Shown: positions 1-14,218, counted from the stretch's first letter. The stretch: 64,000 bases of DNA from Tupaia tana (GCA_026018925.1 JAKSZU010000212.1:186001-250000), one strand, 5' to 3'. Notes: generated by a model from the letters alone, not told the origin. Translations and numbers: made by a program.

Positions 1-313
1 CTGAATTATGAGTAGAGAATCTTCATTTCGCCTGTGCCCTGAAATATCTAATTCCCAGTATCCATGTGGAATCTTCTCAGAGAATGGCTCAACTCTCCTG
101 CCTGGGAGAAAGGAGCAGAAGGGCTTATTAACAACACAAAAGATGGAGCTGAGAGCCAGAGAGAAATTCTACCTTTAAAATATCGTAAAAAGGAAAAATT
201 ACCAAAAAAATAGGAGGAGACAGGAGCAGAGACATACAGAGAACTCAGAGACACAGAGACAGGGATAGAAGGCCAGAGGGGCTCCCTACCACACTAGCTT
301 TGCTTGCTGGAGG

Positions 314-938
314 CTGAATTATGAGTAGAAAATCTTCATTTCGCCTGTGCCCTGAAATTTCTAGTTCCCAGTATCCATGTGGAATCTTCTCAGAGAATGG
401 CTCAACTCTCCTGCCTGGGAGAAAGGAGCAGAAGGGCTTATTAACAAAACAAATGATGGAGCTGAGAGCCAGAGAGAAATTCCACCTTTAAAAGAATCGT
501 AAAAAGAAAAAATTAACAAAAATGAATGACGAGACAGGAGCAGAGAGAGACAGAGACCTCAGAGACACAGAGACAGGGATAGAAGGCCAGAGGGGCTCCC
601 TACCACACTAGCTTTGCTTGCTGGAGGCTAAATTATGAGTAGAAAATCTTCATTTCGCCTGTGCCCTGAAATATCTAGTTCCCAGTAGCCATGTGGAATC
701 TTCTCAGAGAATGGCTCAACTCTCCTGCCTGGGAGAAAGGAGCAGAAGGGCTTATTAATAAAATAAAAGATGGAGCTGAGAGCCAGAGAGAAATTCTACC
801 TAAAAAAAATCTTAAAAAGGAAAAATTACCAAAAAAATGAGGAGACAGGAGCAGAGAGAGACAGAGACCTCAGAGACACAGAGACAGGGATAGAAGGCCA
901 GAGGGGCTCCCTACCACACTAGCTTTGCTTGCTGGAGG
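314..938 (+). repeat. Two-monomer block repeated at ~4.07-4.69 kb
   Basis: A monomer with AAATGATGG and an AATGAATGAC motif is followed by one with GTAGCCATGTGG and TTAATAAAATAAAAGATGG. The same ordered pair occurs about 3754 bp downstream (4068-4690), which is about twelve monomers away. The TTAATAAAATAAAAG variant was seen only in these two places. Confidence 0.6.
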
Positions 939-941
939 CTG

Positions 942-1880
942 AATTATGAGTAGAAAATCTTCATTGCGCCTGTGCCCTGAAATATCTAGTTCCCAGTATC
1001 AATGTGGAATCTTCTCAGAGAATGGCTCAACTCTCCTGCCTGGGAGAAAGGAGCAGAAGGGCTTATTAACAAAACAAAAGATGGAGCTGAGAGCCAGAGA
1101 GAAATTCTAACTTTAAAAAAATCGTAAAAATGAAAAATTACCAAAAAAATAGGAGGAGACAAGAGCAGAGACATACAGAGACCTCAGAGACACAGAGACA
1201 GGGATAGAAGGCCAGAGGGGCTCCCTACCACAGTAGCTTTGCTTGCTGGAGGCTGACTTATGAGTAGAAAATCTTCATTTCGGCTGGGCCCTGAAATATC
1301 TAGTTCCCAGTATCCATGTGGAATCTTCTCAGAGAATGGCTCAACTCTCCTGCATGGAAGAAAGGAGCAGAAGGGCTTATTAACAAAACAAAAGATGGAG
1401 CTGAGAGCCAGAGAGAAATGCTACCTTTAAAAAAATCGTAATTAGTAAAAATTACCAAAAAAATATGAGGAGACAGGAGCAGAGAGAGACAGAGACCTCA
1501 GAGACACAGAGACAGGGATAGAAGGCCTGAGGGGCTCCCTACCACACTAGCTTTGCTTGCTGGAGGCTGAATTATGAGTAGAAAATCTTCATTTCGCCTG
1601 TGCTCTGAAATATCTAGTTCCTAGTATCCATGTGGAAACTTCTCAGAGAATGGCTCAACTCTCCTGCCTGGGAGAAAGGAGCAGAAGGGCTTATTAACAA
1701 AACAAAAGATGGAGCTGAGAGCCAGAGAGAAATTCTACCTTTAAAAAAATCGTAAATAGGAAAAATTACCAAAAAAATATGAGGAGACAGGAGCAGAGAG
1801 AGACAGAGACCTCAGAGACACAGAGACCGGGATAGAAGGCCAGAGGGGCTCCCTACCACACTAGCTTTGCTTGCTGGAGG
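942..1880 (+). repeat. Satellite 1 sub-block matching ~7.79-8.73 kb
   Basis: Three monomers here share rare variants with the block about 6846 bp downstream. These are CCACAGTAGC instead of CCACACTAGC (near 1228 and 8080), GTAATTAG in the A-rich segment (1438 and 8288), and TGCTCTGAAATATCTAGTTCCTAG (1602 and 8452). The shared order of private variants indicates descent by block duplication rather than chance. Boundaries are approximate. Confidence 0.6.
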
Positions 1881-4689
1881 CTGACTTATGAGTAGAAAAT
1901 CTTCATTTCGCCTGTGCTCTGAAATATCTAGTTCCGAGTATCCATGTGGAATCTTCTCAGAGAATGGCTCAACTCTCCTGCCTGGGAGATAGGAGCAGAA
2001 GGGCTTATTAACAAAACAAAAGATGGAGTTGAGAGCCAGAGAGAAATTCTACCTTTAAAAAAATCGTAAAAAGGAAAAATTACTAAAAAAAAATGAGGAG
2101 ACAGGAGCAGAGAGCGACAGAGACCTCAGAGACAGAGAGACAGGGATAGAAGGCCAGAGGGGCTCCCTACCACACTAGCTTTGCTTTCTGGAGGCTGAAT
2201 TATGAGTAGAAAATCTTCATTTCGCCTGTGCCCTGAAATATCTAGTTCCCAGTATCCATGTGGAATCTTCTCAGAGAATGGCTCAACTCTCCCGCCTGGG
2301 AGAAAGGAGCAGAAGGGCTTATTAACAAAACAAAAGATGGAGCTGAGAGCCAGAGAGAAATTCTACCTTTAAAAAAATTGTAAAAAGAAAAATTAACAAA
2401 AAAAATGAGGAGACAGGAGCAGAGAGAGACAGAGACCTCAGAGACACAGAGACAGGGATAGAAGGCCAGAGGGGCTCCCTACCACACTAGCTTTGCTTGC
2501 TGGAGGCTGAATTATGAGTAGAAAATCTTCATTGCGCCTGTGCCCTGAAATATCTAGTTCCCAGTATCCATGTGGAATCTTCTCAGAGAATGGCTCAACT
2601 CTCCTGCCTGGGAGAAAGGAGCAGAAGGGCTTATTAACAAAACAAAAGATGGAGCTGAGAGCCAGAGAGAAATTCTACCTTTAAAAAAATCGTAAATAGG
2701 AAAAATTACCAAAAAAATATGAGGAGACAGGAGCAGAGAGGGACAGAGACCTCAGAGACACAGAGAAAGGGATAGAAGGCCAGAGGGGCTCCCTACCACA
2801 CTAGCTTTGCTTGCTGGAGGCTGAATTATGAGTAGAGAATCTTCATTTCGCCTGTGCCCTGAAATATCTAGTTCCCAGTATCCATGTGGAATCTTCTCAG
2901 AGAATGGCTCAACTCTCCTGCCTGGGAGAAAGGAGCAGAAGGGCTTATTAACAAAACAAAAGATGGAGCTGAGAGCCAGAGAGAAATTCTACCTTTAAAA
3001 TATCGTAAAAAGGAAAAATTACCAAAAAAATAGGAGGAGACAGGAGCAGAGACATACAGAGACCTCAGAGACACAGAGACAGGGATAGAAGGCCAGAGGG
3101 GCTCCCTACCACACTAGCTTTGCTTGCTGGAGGCTGAATTATGAGTAGAAAATCTTCATTTCGCCTGTGCCCTGAAATATCTAGTTCCCAGTATCCATGT
3201 GGAATCTTCTCAGAGAATGGCTCAACTCTCCTGCCTGGGAGAAAGGAGCAGAAGGGCTTATTAACAAAACAAAAGATGGAGCTGAGAGCCAGAGAGAAAT
3301 TCTACCTTTAAAAAAATCGTAAATAGGAAAAATTACCAAAAAAATATGAGGAGACAGGAGCAGAGAGAGACAGAGACCTCAGAGACACAGAGAGAGGGAT
3401 AGAAGGCCAGAGGGGCTCCCTACCACACTAGCTTTGCTTGCTGGAGGCTGACTTATGAGTAGAAAATCTCCATTTCGCCTGTGCTCTGAAATATCTAGTT
3501 CCTAGTATCCATGTGGAATCTTCTCAGAGAATGGCTCAACTCTCCTGCCTGGGAGATAGGAGCAGAAGGGCTTATTAACAAAACAAAAGATGGAGTTGAG
3601 AGCCAGAGAGAAATTCTACCTTTAAAAAAATCGTAAAAAGGAAAAATTACCAAAAAAAAAATGAGGAGACAGGAGCAGAGAGCGACAGAGACCTCAGAGA
3701 CAGAGAGACAGTGATAGAAGTCCAGAGGGGCTCCCTACCACACTAGCTTTGCTTGCTGGAGGCTGAATTATGAGTAGAAAATCTTCATTTCGCCTGTGCC
3801 CTGAAATATCTAGTTCCCAGTATCCATGTGGAATCTTCTCAGAGAATGGCTCAACTCTCCTGCCTGGGAGAAAGGAGCAGAAGGGCTTATTAACAAAACA
3901 AAAGATTGAGCTGAGAGCCAGAGAGAAATTCTACCTTTAAAAAAATCGTAAAAAGGAAAAATTAACAAAAAAATGAGGAGACAGGAGCAGAGAGAGACAG
4001 AGACCTCAGAGACACAGAGAAAGGGATAGAAGGCCAGAGGGGCTCCCTACCACACCGGCGTTGCTTGCTGGAGGCTGAATTATGAGTGGAAAATCTTCAT
4101 TTCGCCTGTGCCCTGAAATATCTAGTTCCCAGTATCCATGTGGAAACTTCTCAGAGAATGGCTCAACTCTCCTGCCTGGGAGAAAGGAGCAGAAGGGCTT
4201 ATTAACAAAACAAATGATGGAGCTTAGAGCCAGAGAGAAATTCTACCATTAAAAAATCGTAAAAAGTAAAAATTACCAAAAATGAATGACAAGACAGGAG
4301 AAGAGAGAGACAGAGACCTCAGAGACACAGAGACAGGGATAGAAGGCCAGAGGGGCTCCCTACCACACTAGCTTTGCTTGCTGGAGGCTGAATTATGAGT
4401 AGAAAATCTTCATTTGGCCTGTGCCCTGAAATATCTAGTTCCCAGTAGCCATGTGGAATCTTCTCAGAGAATGGCTCAACTCTCCTGCCTGGGAGAAAGG
4501 AGCAGAAGGGCTTATTAATAAAATAAAAGATGGAGCTGAGAGCCAGAGAGAAATTCTACCTTTAAAAAAATCGTAAAAAGGAAAAATTACCAAAAAAATG
4601 AGGAGACAGGAGCAGAGAGAGACAGAGACCTCAGAGACACAGAGACAGGGATAGAAGGCCAGAGGTGCTCCCTACCACACTAGCTTTGC

Positions 4690-5003
4690 TTGCTGGAGGC
4701 TGAATTAAGAGTAGAAAATCTTCATTTCGCCTGTGCCCTGAAATATCTAGTTCCCAGTATCCATGTGGAATCTTCTCAGAGAATGGCTCAACTCTCCTGC
4801 CTGGGAGAAAGGAGCAGAAGGGCTTATTAAGAAAACAAAAGATGGAGCTGAGAGCCAGAGAGAAATTCTACCTTTTAAAAAATCGTAAAAAGAAAAATTA
4901 CCAAAAAAATGAGGAGACAGGAGCAGAGAGAGACAGAGACCTCAGGGACACAGTGAGAGGGATAGGAGGCCAGAGGGTCTCCCTACCACACTAGCTTTGC
5001 TTG
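4690..5003 (+). repeat. Satellite 1 marker monomer (CAGTGAGAGG type)
   Basis: This monomer carries a run of private changes near its 3' end: CACAGTGAGAGGGATAGGAG, then GGCCAGAGGGTCT. It also has CCTTTTAAAAAATCG in the A-rich part. The same signature appears at about 9915, 12720, 27837 and 31864. It is a useful marker of copied blocks: the 9915/12720 pair lies in the 2805 bp duplication, and the 27837/31864 pair lies in a ~4027 bp offset repeat. Confidence 0.7.
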
Positions 5004-5515
5004 CTGGAGGCTGAATTATGAGTAGAAAATCTTCATTTCGCCTGTGCCCTGAAATATCTAGTTCCCAGTATCCATGTGGAATCTTCTCAGAGAATGGCTC
5101 AACTCTCCTGCCTGGGAGAAAGGAGCAGAAGGGCTTATTAAAAAAACAATAGATGGAGCTGAGAGCCAGAGAGAAATTCTACCTTTAAAAAAAATCGTAA
5201 AAAGGAAAAATTACCAAAAAAATGAGGAGACAGGAGCAGAGAGAGACAGAGACCTCAGAGACACAGAGACAGTGATAGAAGGCCAGAGGGACTCCCTACC
5301 ACACTAGCTTTGCTTGCTGGAGGCTGAATTATGAGTAGAAAATCTTCATTTCGCCTGTGCCCTGAAATATCTAGTTCCCAGTATCCATGTGGAATCTTCT
5401 CAGAGAATGGCTCAACTCTCCTGCCTGGGAGAAAGGAGCAGAAGGGCTTATTAATAAAACAAAAGATGGAGCTGAGAGCCAGAGAGAAATTCTACCTTTA
5501 AAAAAATCGTAAAAA

Positions 5516-5786
5516 GGGGAACCAGCAGTTAGTGTAATGGCTATGTCGCTGGACTCCCACGTAGTCGACCGCTGTTGGCGTCTCGGACCCGGTGGCTTAC
5601 AACTCACGCCAGGCGCGAGTGCGTGCGTGCCAAGGATCCCGAGAGGAGAATGGAGGAGAAGGGATTGCAGCGTGACCATCACCCCTGGGGGGTGATTTCT
5701 CGCTTTCTGTCTCTATGTCGCTCTCTGTCTGTCTGGCGAGCGCACGCGCCCTATAGCGAAAAATCCTCTCCAAAAAAAAAAAAAAA
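5516..5786 (+). mobile_element. tRNA-derived SINE in satellite monomer (copy 1, isolated)
   Basis: The SINE has a tRNA-like head with an A-box-like TAGTGTAATGG, a CpG-rich body, a CT-rich 3' part and an A tail. It sits between two copies of the satellite's AAAAATCGTAAAAAG segment. The B-box region is altered here (CGCTGTTGGCGTC rather than CGCGGTTCGCGTC), so this copy probably has a weakened pol III promoter. It lies 8.7 kb from the next SINE copy and shares no close sub-type with the others. Confidence 0.9.
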
Positions 5787-8579
5787 TCGTAAAAAGAAAA
5801 ATTACCAAAAAAATGAGGAGACAGGAGCAGAGAGAGACAGAGACGTCAGAGACACAGAGACAGGGATAGAAGGCCAGAGGGGCTCCCTACCACACTAGCT
5901 TTGCTTGCTGGAGGCTGAATTATGAGTAGATAATCTTCATTTGGCCTGTGCCCTGAAATATCTAGTTCCCAGTATCCATGTGGAAACTTCTCAGAGAATG
6001 GATCAACTCTCCTGCCTGGGAGAAAGGAGCAGAAGGGCTTATTAAAGAAACAAAAGATGGAGCTGAGAGCCAGAGAGAAATTCTACCTTTAAAAGAATCG
6101 TAAAAAGTAAAAATTACCAAAAAAATGAGGAGACAGGAGCAGAGAGAGACAGAGACCTCAGAGACACAGAGACAGGGATAGAAGGCCAGAGGGGCTCCCT
6201 ACCACACTAGCTTTGCTTGCTGGATGCTGAATTATGAGTAGAAAATCTTCATTTCGCCTGTGCCCTGAAATATCTAGTTCCCAGTATCCATGTGGAATCT
6301 TCTCAGAAAATGGCTCAACTCTCCTGCCTGGGAGAAAGGAGCAGAAGGGCTTATTAACAAAACAAAAGATGGAGCTGAGAGCCAGAGAGAAATTCTACCT
6401 TTAAAAAAATCGTAAAAAGGAAAAATTACCAAAAAAATGAGGAGACGGGAGCAGAGAGAGACAGAGACCTCAGAGACACAGAGACAGGTATAGAAGGCCA
6501 GAGGGCTCCCTACCACACTAGCTTTGCTTGCTAGAGGCTGAATTATGAGTAGAAAATCTTCATTTCGTCTGTGACCTGAAATATCTAGTTCCCAGTATCC
6601 ATGTGGAATCTTCTCAGAGAATGGATCAACTCTCCTGCCTGGGAGAAAGGAGCAGAAGAGCTTATTAACAAAAAAAAGATGGAGTTGAGAGCCAGAGAGA
6701 AATTCTACCTTTAAAAAAATCGTAAAAATGAAAAATTACCAAAAAAAAATGAGGAGACATGAGCAGAGAGAGACAGAGACATCAGAGACACAGAGACAGG
6801 TATAGAAGGCCAGAGGGGCTCCCTACCACACTAGCTTTGCTTGCTGGAGGCTGAATTATGAGTAGAAAATCTTCATTTGGCCTGTGCCCTGAAATATCTA
6901 GTTCCCAGTATCCATGTGGAATCTTCTCAGAGAATGGCTCAACTCTCCTGCCTGGGAGAAAGGAGCAGAAGGGCTTATTAACAAAACAAAAGAAGGAGCT
7001 GAGAGCCAGAGAGAAATTCTACCTTTAAAAAAATCATAAAAAGGAAATATTACTAAAAATATGAGGAGAAAGGGCAGAGAGAGACAGAGACCTCAGAGAC
7101 ACAGAGAAAGGGATAGAAGGCCAGAGGGGCTCCCTACCACACTAGCTTTGCTTGCTGGAGGCTGAATTATGAGTAGAAAATATTCATTTGGCCTGTGCCC
7201 TGAAATATCTAGTTCCCAGTATCCATGTGGAATCTTCTCAGAGAATGGCTCAACTCTCCTGCCTGGGAGAAAGGAGCAGAAGGGCTTATTAACAAAACAA
7301 AAGATGGAGTTGAGAGCCAGAGAGAAATTCTACCTTTAAAAAAATCGTAAAAAGGAAAAATTACCAAAAGTGAATGACGAGACAGGAGCAGAGAGAGACA
7401 GAGACCTCAGAGACACAGAGAAAGGGATAGAAGGCCAGAGGGGCTCCCTACCACACTAGCTTTGCTTGCTGGAGGCTGAATTATGAGTAGAAAATCTTCA
7501 TTGCGCCTGTGCCCTGAAATATCTAGTTCCCAGTATCCATGTGGAATCTTCTCAGAGAATGGCTCAACTCTCCTGCCTGGGAGAAAGGAGCAGAAGGGCT
7601 TATTAACAAAACAAAAGATGGAGCTGAGAGCCAGAGAGAAATTCTACCTTTAAAAAAATCGTAAATAGGAAAAATTACCAAAAAAATAAGAGGAGACAGG
7701 AGCAGAGAGTGACAGAGACCTCAGAGACACAGAGAAAGGGATAGAAGGCCAGAGGGGCTCCCTACCACACTAGCTTTGCTTGCTGGAGGCTGAGTTATGA
7801 GTAGAAAATCTTCATTTCGCCTCTGCCCTGAAATATCTAGTTCCCAGTATCCATGTGGAATCTTCTCAGAGAATGGCTCAAATCTCCTGCCTGGGAGAAA
7901 GAGCAGAAGGGCTTATTAACAAAACAAAAGATGGAGCTGAGAGCCAGAGAGAAATTCTACCTTTAAAAAAATCGTAAAAAGGAAAAATTACCAAAAAAAT
8001 AGGAGGAGACAGGAGCAGAGAGAGACAGAGACCTCAGAGACACAGAGACATGGATAGAAGGCCAGAGGGGCTCCCTACCACAGTAGCTTTGCTTGCTGGA
8101 GGCTGACTTATGAGTAGAAAATCTTCATTTCGCCTGTGCCCTGAAATATCTAGTTCCCAGTATCCATGTGGAATCTTCTCAGAGAATGGCTCAACTCTCC
8201 TGCCTGGGAGAAAGGAGCAGAAGGGCTTATTAACAAAACAAAAGATGGAGCTGAGAGCCAGAGAGAAATTCTACCTTTAAAAAAATCGTAATTAGGAAAA
8301 ATTACCAAAAAAATATGAGGAGACAGGAGCAGAGAGAGACAGAGGACTCAGAGACACAGAGAGAGGGATAGAAGGCCAGAGGGGCTCCCTACCACACTAG
8401 CTTTGCTTGCTGGAGGCAGAATTATGAGTAGAAAATCTTCATTTCGCCTGTGCTCTGAAATATCTAGTTCCTAGTATCCATGTGGAATCTTCTCAGAGAA
8501 TGGCTCAACTCTCCTGCCTGGGAGAAAGGAGCAGAAGGGCTTATTAACAAAACAAAAGATGGAGTTGAGAGCCAGAGAG

Positions 8580-11385
8580 AAATTCTACCTTTAAAAAAAT
8601 TGTAAAAATAAAAATTAACAAAAAAAATGAGGAGACAGGAGCAGAGAGAGACAGAGACCTCAGAAACACAGAGACAGGTATAGAAGGCCAGAGGGGCTCC
8701 CTACCACACTAGCTTTGCTTGCTGGAGGCTGAATTATGAGTAGAAAATCTTCATTTCGCCTGTGCCCTGAAATATCTAGTTCCCAGTATCCATGTGGAAT
8801 CTTCTCAGAGAATGGCTCAACTCTCCTGCCTGGGAGAAAGGAGCAGAAGGGCTTATTAACAAAACAAAAGATGGAGCTGAGTGCCAGAGAGAAATTCTAC
8901 CTTTAAAAAAATTGTTAAAAGAAAAATTAACAAAAAAAAATGAGGAGACAGGAGCAGAGAGAGACAGAGACCTCAGAAACACAGAGACAGGTATAGAAGG
9001 CCAGAGGGGTTCCCTACCACACTAGCTTTGCTTGCTGGAGGCTGAATTATGAGTAGATAATCTTCATTTGGCCTGTGCCCTGAAATATCTAATTCCCAGT
9101 ATCCATGTGGAATCTTCTCAGAGAATGGATCAACTCTCCTGCCTGGGAGAAAGGAGCAGAAGGGCTTATTAAAGAAACAAAAGATGGAGCTGAGAGCCAG
9201 AGATAAATTCTACCTTTAAAAAAATCGTAAAAAGGAAAAATTACCAAAAAAATGAGACAGGAGCAGAGAGAGACAGAGACCTCAGAGACACAGAGACAGG
9301 GATAGAAGGCCAGAGGGGCTCCCTACCACACTAGCTTTGCTTCCTGGAGGCTGAATTATGAGTAGAAAATCTTCATTTCGCCTGTGCCCTGAAATATCAA
9401 GTTCCCAGTAGCCATGTGGAATCTTCTCAGAGAATGGCTCAACTCTCCTGCCTGGGAGAAAGGAGCAGAAGGGCTTATTAACAAAACAAAAGATGGAGCT
9501 GAGAGCCAGAGAGAAATTCTACCTTTAAAAAAATTTTTAAAAGGAAAAATTACCAAAAAATTGAGGAGACTGGAGCAGACAGAGACACAGACCTCAGAGA
9601 CACAGAGACAGGGATAGAAGGCCAGAGGCGCTCCCTACCACACTAGCTTTGCTTGCTGGAGGCTGAATTATGAGTAGAAAATCTTCATTTCGCCTGTACC
9701 CTGAAATATCTAGTTCCCAGTATCCATGTGGAATCTTCTCAGAGAATGGCTCAACTCTCCTGCCTGGGAGAAAGGAGCAGAAGGGCTTATTAACAAAACA
9801 AAAGATGGAGCTGAGAGCCAGAGAGAAATTCTACCTTTTAAAAAATCGTAAAAAGAAAAATTACCAAAAAAATGAGGAGACAGGAGCAGAGAGAGACAGA
9901 GACCTCAGAGACACAGTGAGAGGGATAGGAGGCCAGAGGGTCTCCCTACCACACTAGCTTTGCTTGCTGGAGGCTGAATTATGAGTAGAAAATCTTCATT
10001 TCGCCTGTGCCCTGAAATATCTAGTTCCCAGTATCCATGTGGAATCTTCTCAGAAAATGGCTCAACTCTCCTGCCTGGGAGAAAGGAGCAGAAGGGCTTA
10101 TTAACAAAACAAAAGATGGAGCTGAGAGCCAGAGAGAAATTCTACCTTTAAAAAAATCGTAAAAAGGAAAAATTACCAAGAAAATGAGGAGACAGGAGCA
10201 GAGAGAGACAGAGAACTCAGAGACACAGAGACAGGTATAGAAGGCCAGAGGGGCTCCCTACCACACTAGCTTTGCATGCTGGAGGCTGAATTATGAGTAG
10301 AAAATCTTCATTTCGCCTGTGCCCTGAAATATCTAGTTCCCAGTATCCATGTGGAATCTTCTCAGAGAATGGCTCAACTCTCCTGCCTGGGAAAAAGGAG
10401 CAGAAGGGCTTATTAACAAAACAAAAGTGGAGCTGAGAGCCAGAGAGAAATTCTACCTTTAAAAAAATCGTAAATAGGAAAAATTACCAAAAAAATATGA
10501 GGAGACAGGAGCAGAGAGATACAGAGACCTCAGACACAGAGACAGGTATAGAAGGCCAGAGGGGCTCCCTACCACACTAGCTTTGCTTGCTGGAGGCTGA
10601 ATTATGAGTAGATAATCTTCATTTGGCCTGTGCCCTGAAATATCTAGTTCCCAGTATCCATGTGGAACCTTCTCACAGAATGGCTCAACTCTCCTGCCTA
10701 GGAGAAATGAGCAGAAGGGCTTCTTAATAAAACAAAAGATGGAGCTGAGAGCCAGAGAGAAATTCTACCTTTAAAAAAATCGTAAAATGGAAAAATTACA
10801 AAAAAAAATGAGGAGACAGGATCAGAGAGAGACAGAGACCTCAGAGACACAGAGACAGGAATCGAAGTCCAGAGGGGCTCCATACCACACTAGCTTTGCT
10901 TGCTGGAGGCTGAATTATGAGTAGAAAATCTTCATTTCGCCTGTGCCCTGAAATATCTAGTTCCCAGTATCCATGTGGAAACTTCTCAGAGAATGGCTCA
11001 ACTCTCCTGCCTGGGAGAAAGGAGCAGAAGGGCTTATTAAAAAAACAAAAGATGGAGCTGAGAGCCAGAGAGAAATTCTACCTTTAAAAAAATCGTAAAA
11101 AGGAAAAATTACCAAAAAAATGAGGAGACAGGAGCAGAGAGAGACAGAGACCTCAGAGACACAGAGACAGGGATAGAAGGCCAGAGGGGCTCCTTACCAC
11201 ACAAGTTTTGCTTGCTGGAGGCTGAATTATGAGTAGAAAATCTTCATTTCGCCTGTGCCCTGAAATATCTAGTTCCCAGTATCCATGTGGAATCTTCTCA
11301 GAGAATGGCTCAACTCTCCTGCCTGGGAGAAAGGAGCAGAAGGGCTTATTAACAAAACAAAAGATGGAGCTGAGAGCCAGAGAGA
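8580..11385 (+). repeat. 2805 bp higher-order unit, copy 1 (nine monomers)
   Basis: Nine consecutive monomers are repeated immediately downstream with an offset of 2805 bp. Matching landmarks include the CAGTGAGAGG monomer (9915 and 12720), the AAAAGTGGAGCTG deletion monomer (10424 and 13229), the CCTAGGAGAAATGAGC monomer (10697 and 13502), and CTCCTTACCACACAAGTTTT (11190 and 13995). I saw only a handful of differences by eye, for example GTTAAAAG versus GTAAAAAG near 8918/11722 and AGGAATCG versus AGGGATCG near 10858/13663. The duplication is therefore recent relative to the array. Confidence 0.85.
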
Positions 11386-14190
11386 AATTCTACCTTTAAA
11401 AAAATTGTAAAAATAAAAATTAACAAAAAAAATGAGGAGACAGGAGCAGAGAGAGACAGAGACCTCAGAAACACAGAGACAGGTATAGAAGACCAGAGGG
11501 GCTCCCTACCACACTAGCTTTGCTTGCTGGAGGCTGAATTATGAGTAGAAAATCTTCATTTCGCCTGTGCCCTGAAATATCTAGTTCCCAGTATCCATGT
11601 GGAATCTTCTCAGAGAATGGCTCAACTCTCCTGCCTGGGAGAAAGGAGCAGAAGGGCTTATTAACAAAACAAAAGATGGAGCTGAGTGCCAGAGAGAAAT
11701 TCTACCTTTAAAAAAATTGTAAAAAGAAAAATTAACAAAAAAAAATGAGGAGACAGGAGCAGAGAGAGACAGAGACCTCAGAAACACAGAGACAGGTATA
11801 GAAGGCCAGAGGGGTTCCCTACCACACTAGCTTTGCTTGCTGGAGGCTGAATTATGAGTAGATAATCTTCATTTGGCCTGTGCCCTGAAATATCTAATTC
11901 CCAGTATCCATGTGGAATCTTCTCAGAGAATGGATCAACTCTCCTGCCTGGGAGAAAGGAGCAGAAGGGCTTATTAAAGAAACAAAAGATGGAGCTGAGA
12001 GCCAGAGATAAATTCTACCTTTAAAAAAATCGTAAAAAGGAAAAATTACCAAAAAAATGAGACAGGAGCAGAGAGAGACAGAGACCTCAGAGACACAGAG
12101 ACAGGGATAGAAGGCCAGAGGGGCTCCCTACCACACTAGCTTTGCTTCCTGGAGGCTGAATTATGAGTAGAAAATCTTCATTTCGCCTGTGCCCTGAAAT
12201 ATCAAGTTCCCAGTAGCCATGTGGAATCTTCTCAGAGAATGGCTCAACTCTCCTGCCTGGGAGAAAGGAGCAGAAGGGCTTATTAACAAAACAAAAGATG
12301 GAGCTGAGAGCCAGAGAGAAATTCTACCTTTAAAAAAATTTTAAAAAGGAAAAATTACCAAAAAATTGAGGAGACTGGAGCAGACAGAGACACAGACCTC
12401 AGAGACACAGAGACAGGGATAGAAGGCCAGAGGCGCTCCCTACCACACTAGCTTTGCTTGCTGGAGGCTGAATTATGAGTAGAAAATCTTCATTTCGCCT
12501 GTACCCTGAAATATCTAGTTCCCAGTATCCATGTGGAATCTTCTCAGAGAATGGCTCAACTCTCCTGCCTGGGAGAAAGGAGCAGAAGGGCTTATTAACA
12601 AAACAAAAGATGGAGCTGAGAGCCAGAGAGAAATTCTACCTTTTAAAAAATCGTAAAAAGAAAAATTACCAAAAAAATGAGGAGACAGGAGCAGAGAGAG
12701 ACAGAGACCTCAGAGACACAGTGAGAGGGATAGGAGGCCAGAGGGTCTCCCTACCACACTAGCTTTGCTTGCTGGAGGCTGAATTATGAGTAGAAAATCT
12801 TCATTTCGCCTGTGCCCTGAAATATCTAGTTCCCAGTATCCATGTGGAATCTTCTCAGAAAATGGCTCAACTCTCCTGCCTGGGAGAAAGGAGCAGAAGG
12901 GCTTATTAACAAAACAAAAGATGGAGCTGAGAGCCAGAGAGAAATTCTACCTTTAAAAAAATCGTAAAAAGGAAAAATTACCAAGAAAATGAGGAGACAG
13001 GAGCAGAGAGAGACAGAGAACTCAGAGACACAGAGACAGGTATAGAAGGCCAGAGGGGCTCCCTACCACACTAGCTTTGCATGCTGGAGGCTGAATTATG
13101 AGTAGAAAATCTTCATTTCGCCTGTGCCCTGAAATATCTAGTTCCCAGTATCCATGTGGAATCTTCTCAGAGAATGGCTCAACTCTCCTGCCTGGGAAAA
13201 AGGAGCAGAAGGGCTTATTAACAAAACAAAAGTGGAGCTGAGAGCCAGAGAGAAATTCTACCTTTAAAAAAATCGTAAATAGGAAAAATTACCAAAAAAA
13301 TATGAGGAGACAGGAGCAGAGAGATACAGAGACCTCAGACACAGAGACAGGTATAGAAGGCCAGAGGGGCTCCCTACCACACTAGCTTTGCTTGCTGGAG
13401 GCTGAATTATGAGTAGATAATCTTCATTTGGCCTGTGCCCTGAAATATCTAGTTCCCAGTATCCATGTGGAACCTTCTCACAGAATGGCTCAACTCTCCT
13501 GCCTAGGAGAAATGAGCAGAAGGGCTTCTTAATAAAACAAAAGATGGAGCTGAGAGCCAGAGAGAAATTCTACCTTTAAAAAAATCGTAAAATGGAAAAA
13601 TTACAAAAAAAAATGAGGAGACAGGATCAGAGAGAGACAGAGACCTCAGAGACACAGAGACAGGGATCGAAGTCCAGAGGGGCTCCATACCACACTAGCT
13701 TTGCTTGCTGGAGGCTGAATTATGAGTAGAAAATCTTCATTTCGCCTGTGCCCTGAAATATCTAGTTCCCAGTATCCATGTGGAAACTTCTCAGAGAATG
13801 GCTCAACTCTCCTGCCTGGGAGAAAGGAGCAGAAGGGCTTATTAAAAAAACAAAAGATGGAGCTGAGAGCCAGAGAGAAATTCTACCTTTAAAAAAATCG
13901 TAAAAAGGAAAAATTACCAAAAAAATGAGGAGACAGGAGCAGAGAGAGACAGAGACCTCAGAGACACAGAGACAGGGATAGAAGGCCAGAGGGGCTCCTT
14001 ACCACACAAGTTTTGCTTGCTGGAGGCTGAATTATGAGTAGAAAATCTTCATTTCGCCTGTGCCCTGAAATATCTAGTTCCCAGTATCCATGTGGAATCT
14101 TCTCAGAGAATGGCTCAACTCTCCTGCCTGGGAGAAAGGAGCAGAAGGGCTTATTAACAAAACAAAAGATGGAGCTGAGAGCCAGAGAGA
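11386..14190 (+). repeat. 2805 bp higher-order unit, copy 2
   Basis: This is the direct downstream copy of the nine-monomer block above. The match stops just before the SINE-bearing monomer at 14219. The equivalent position in copy 1 continues into ATTGTAAAAATAAAAATTAAC instead. The tandem arrangement and near identity fit a single unequal crossover or replication slippage event of nine monomers. Confidence 0.85.
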
Positions 14191-14218
14191 AATTCTACCT
14201 TTAAAAAAATCGTAAAAA

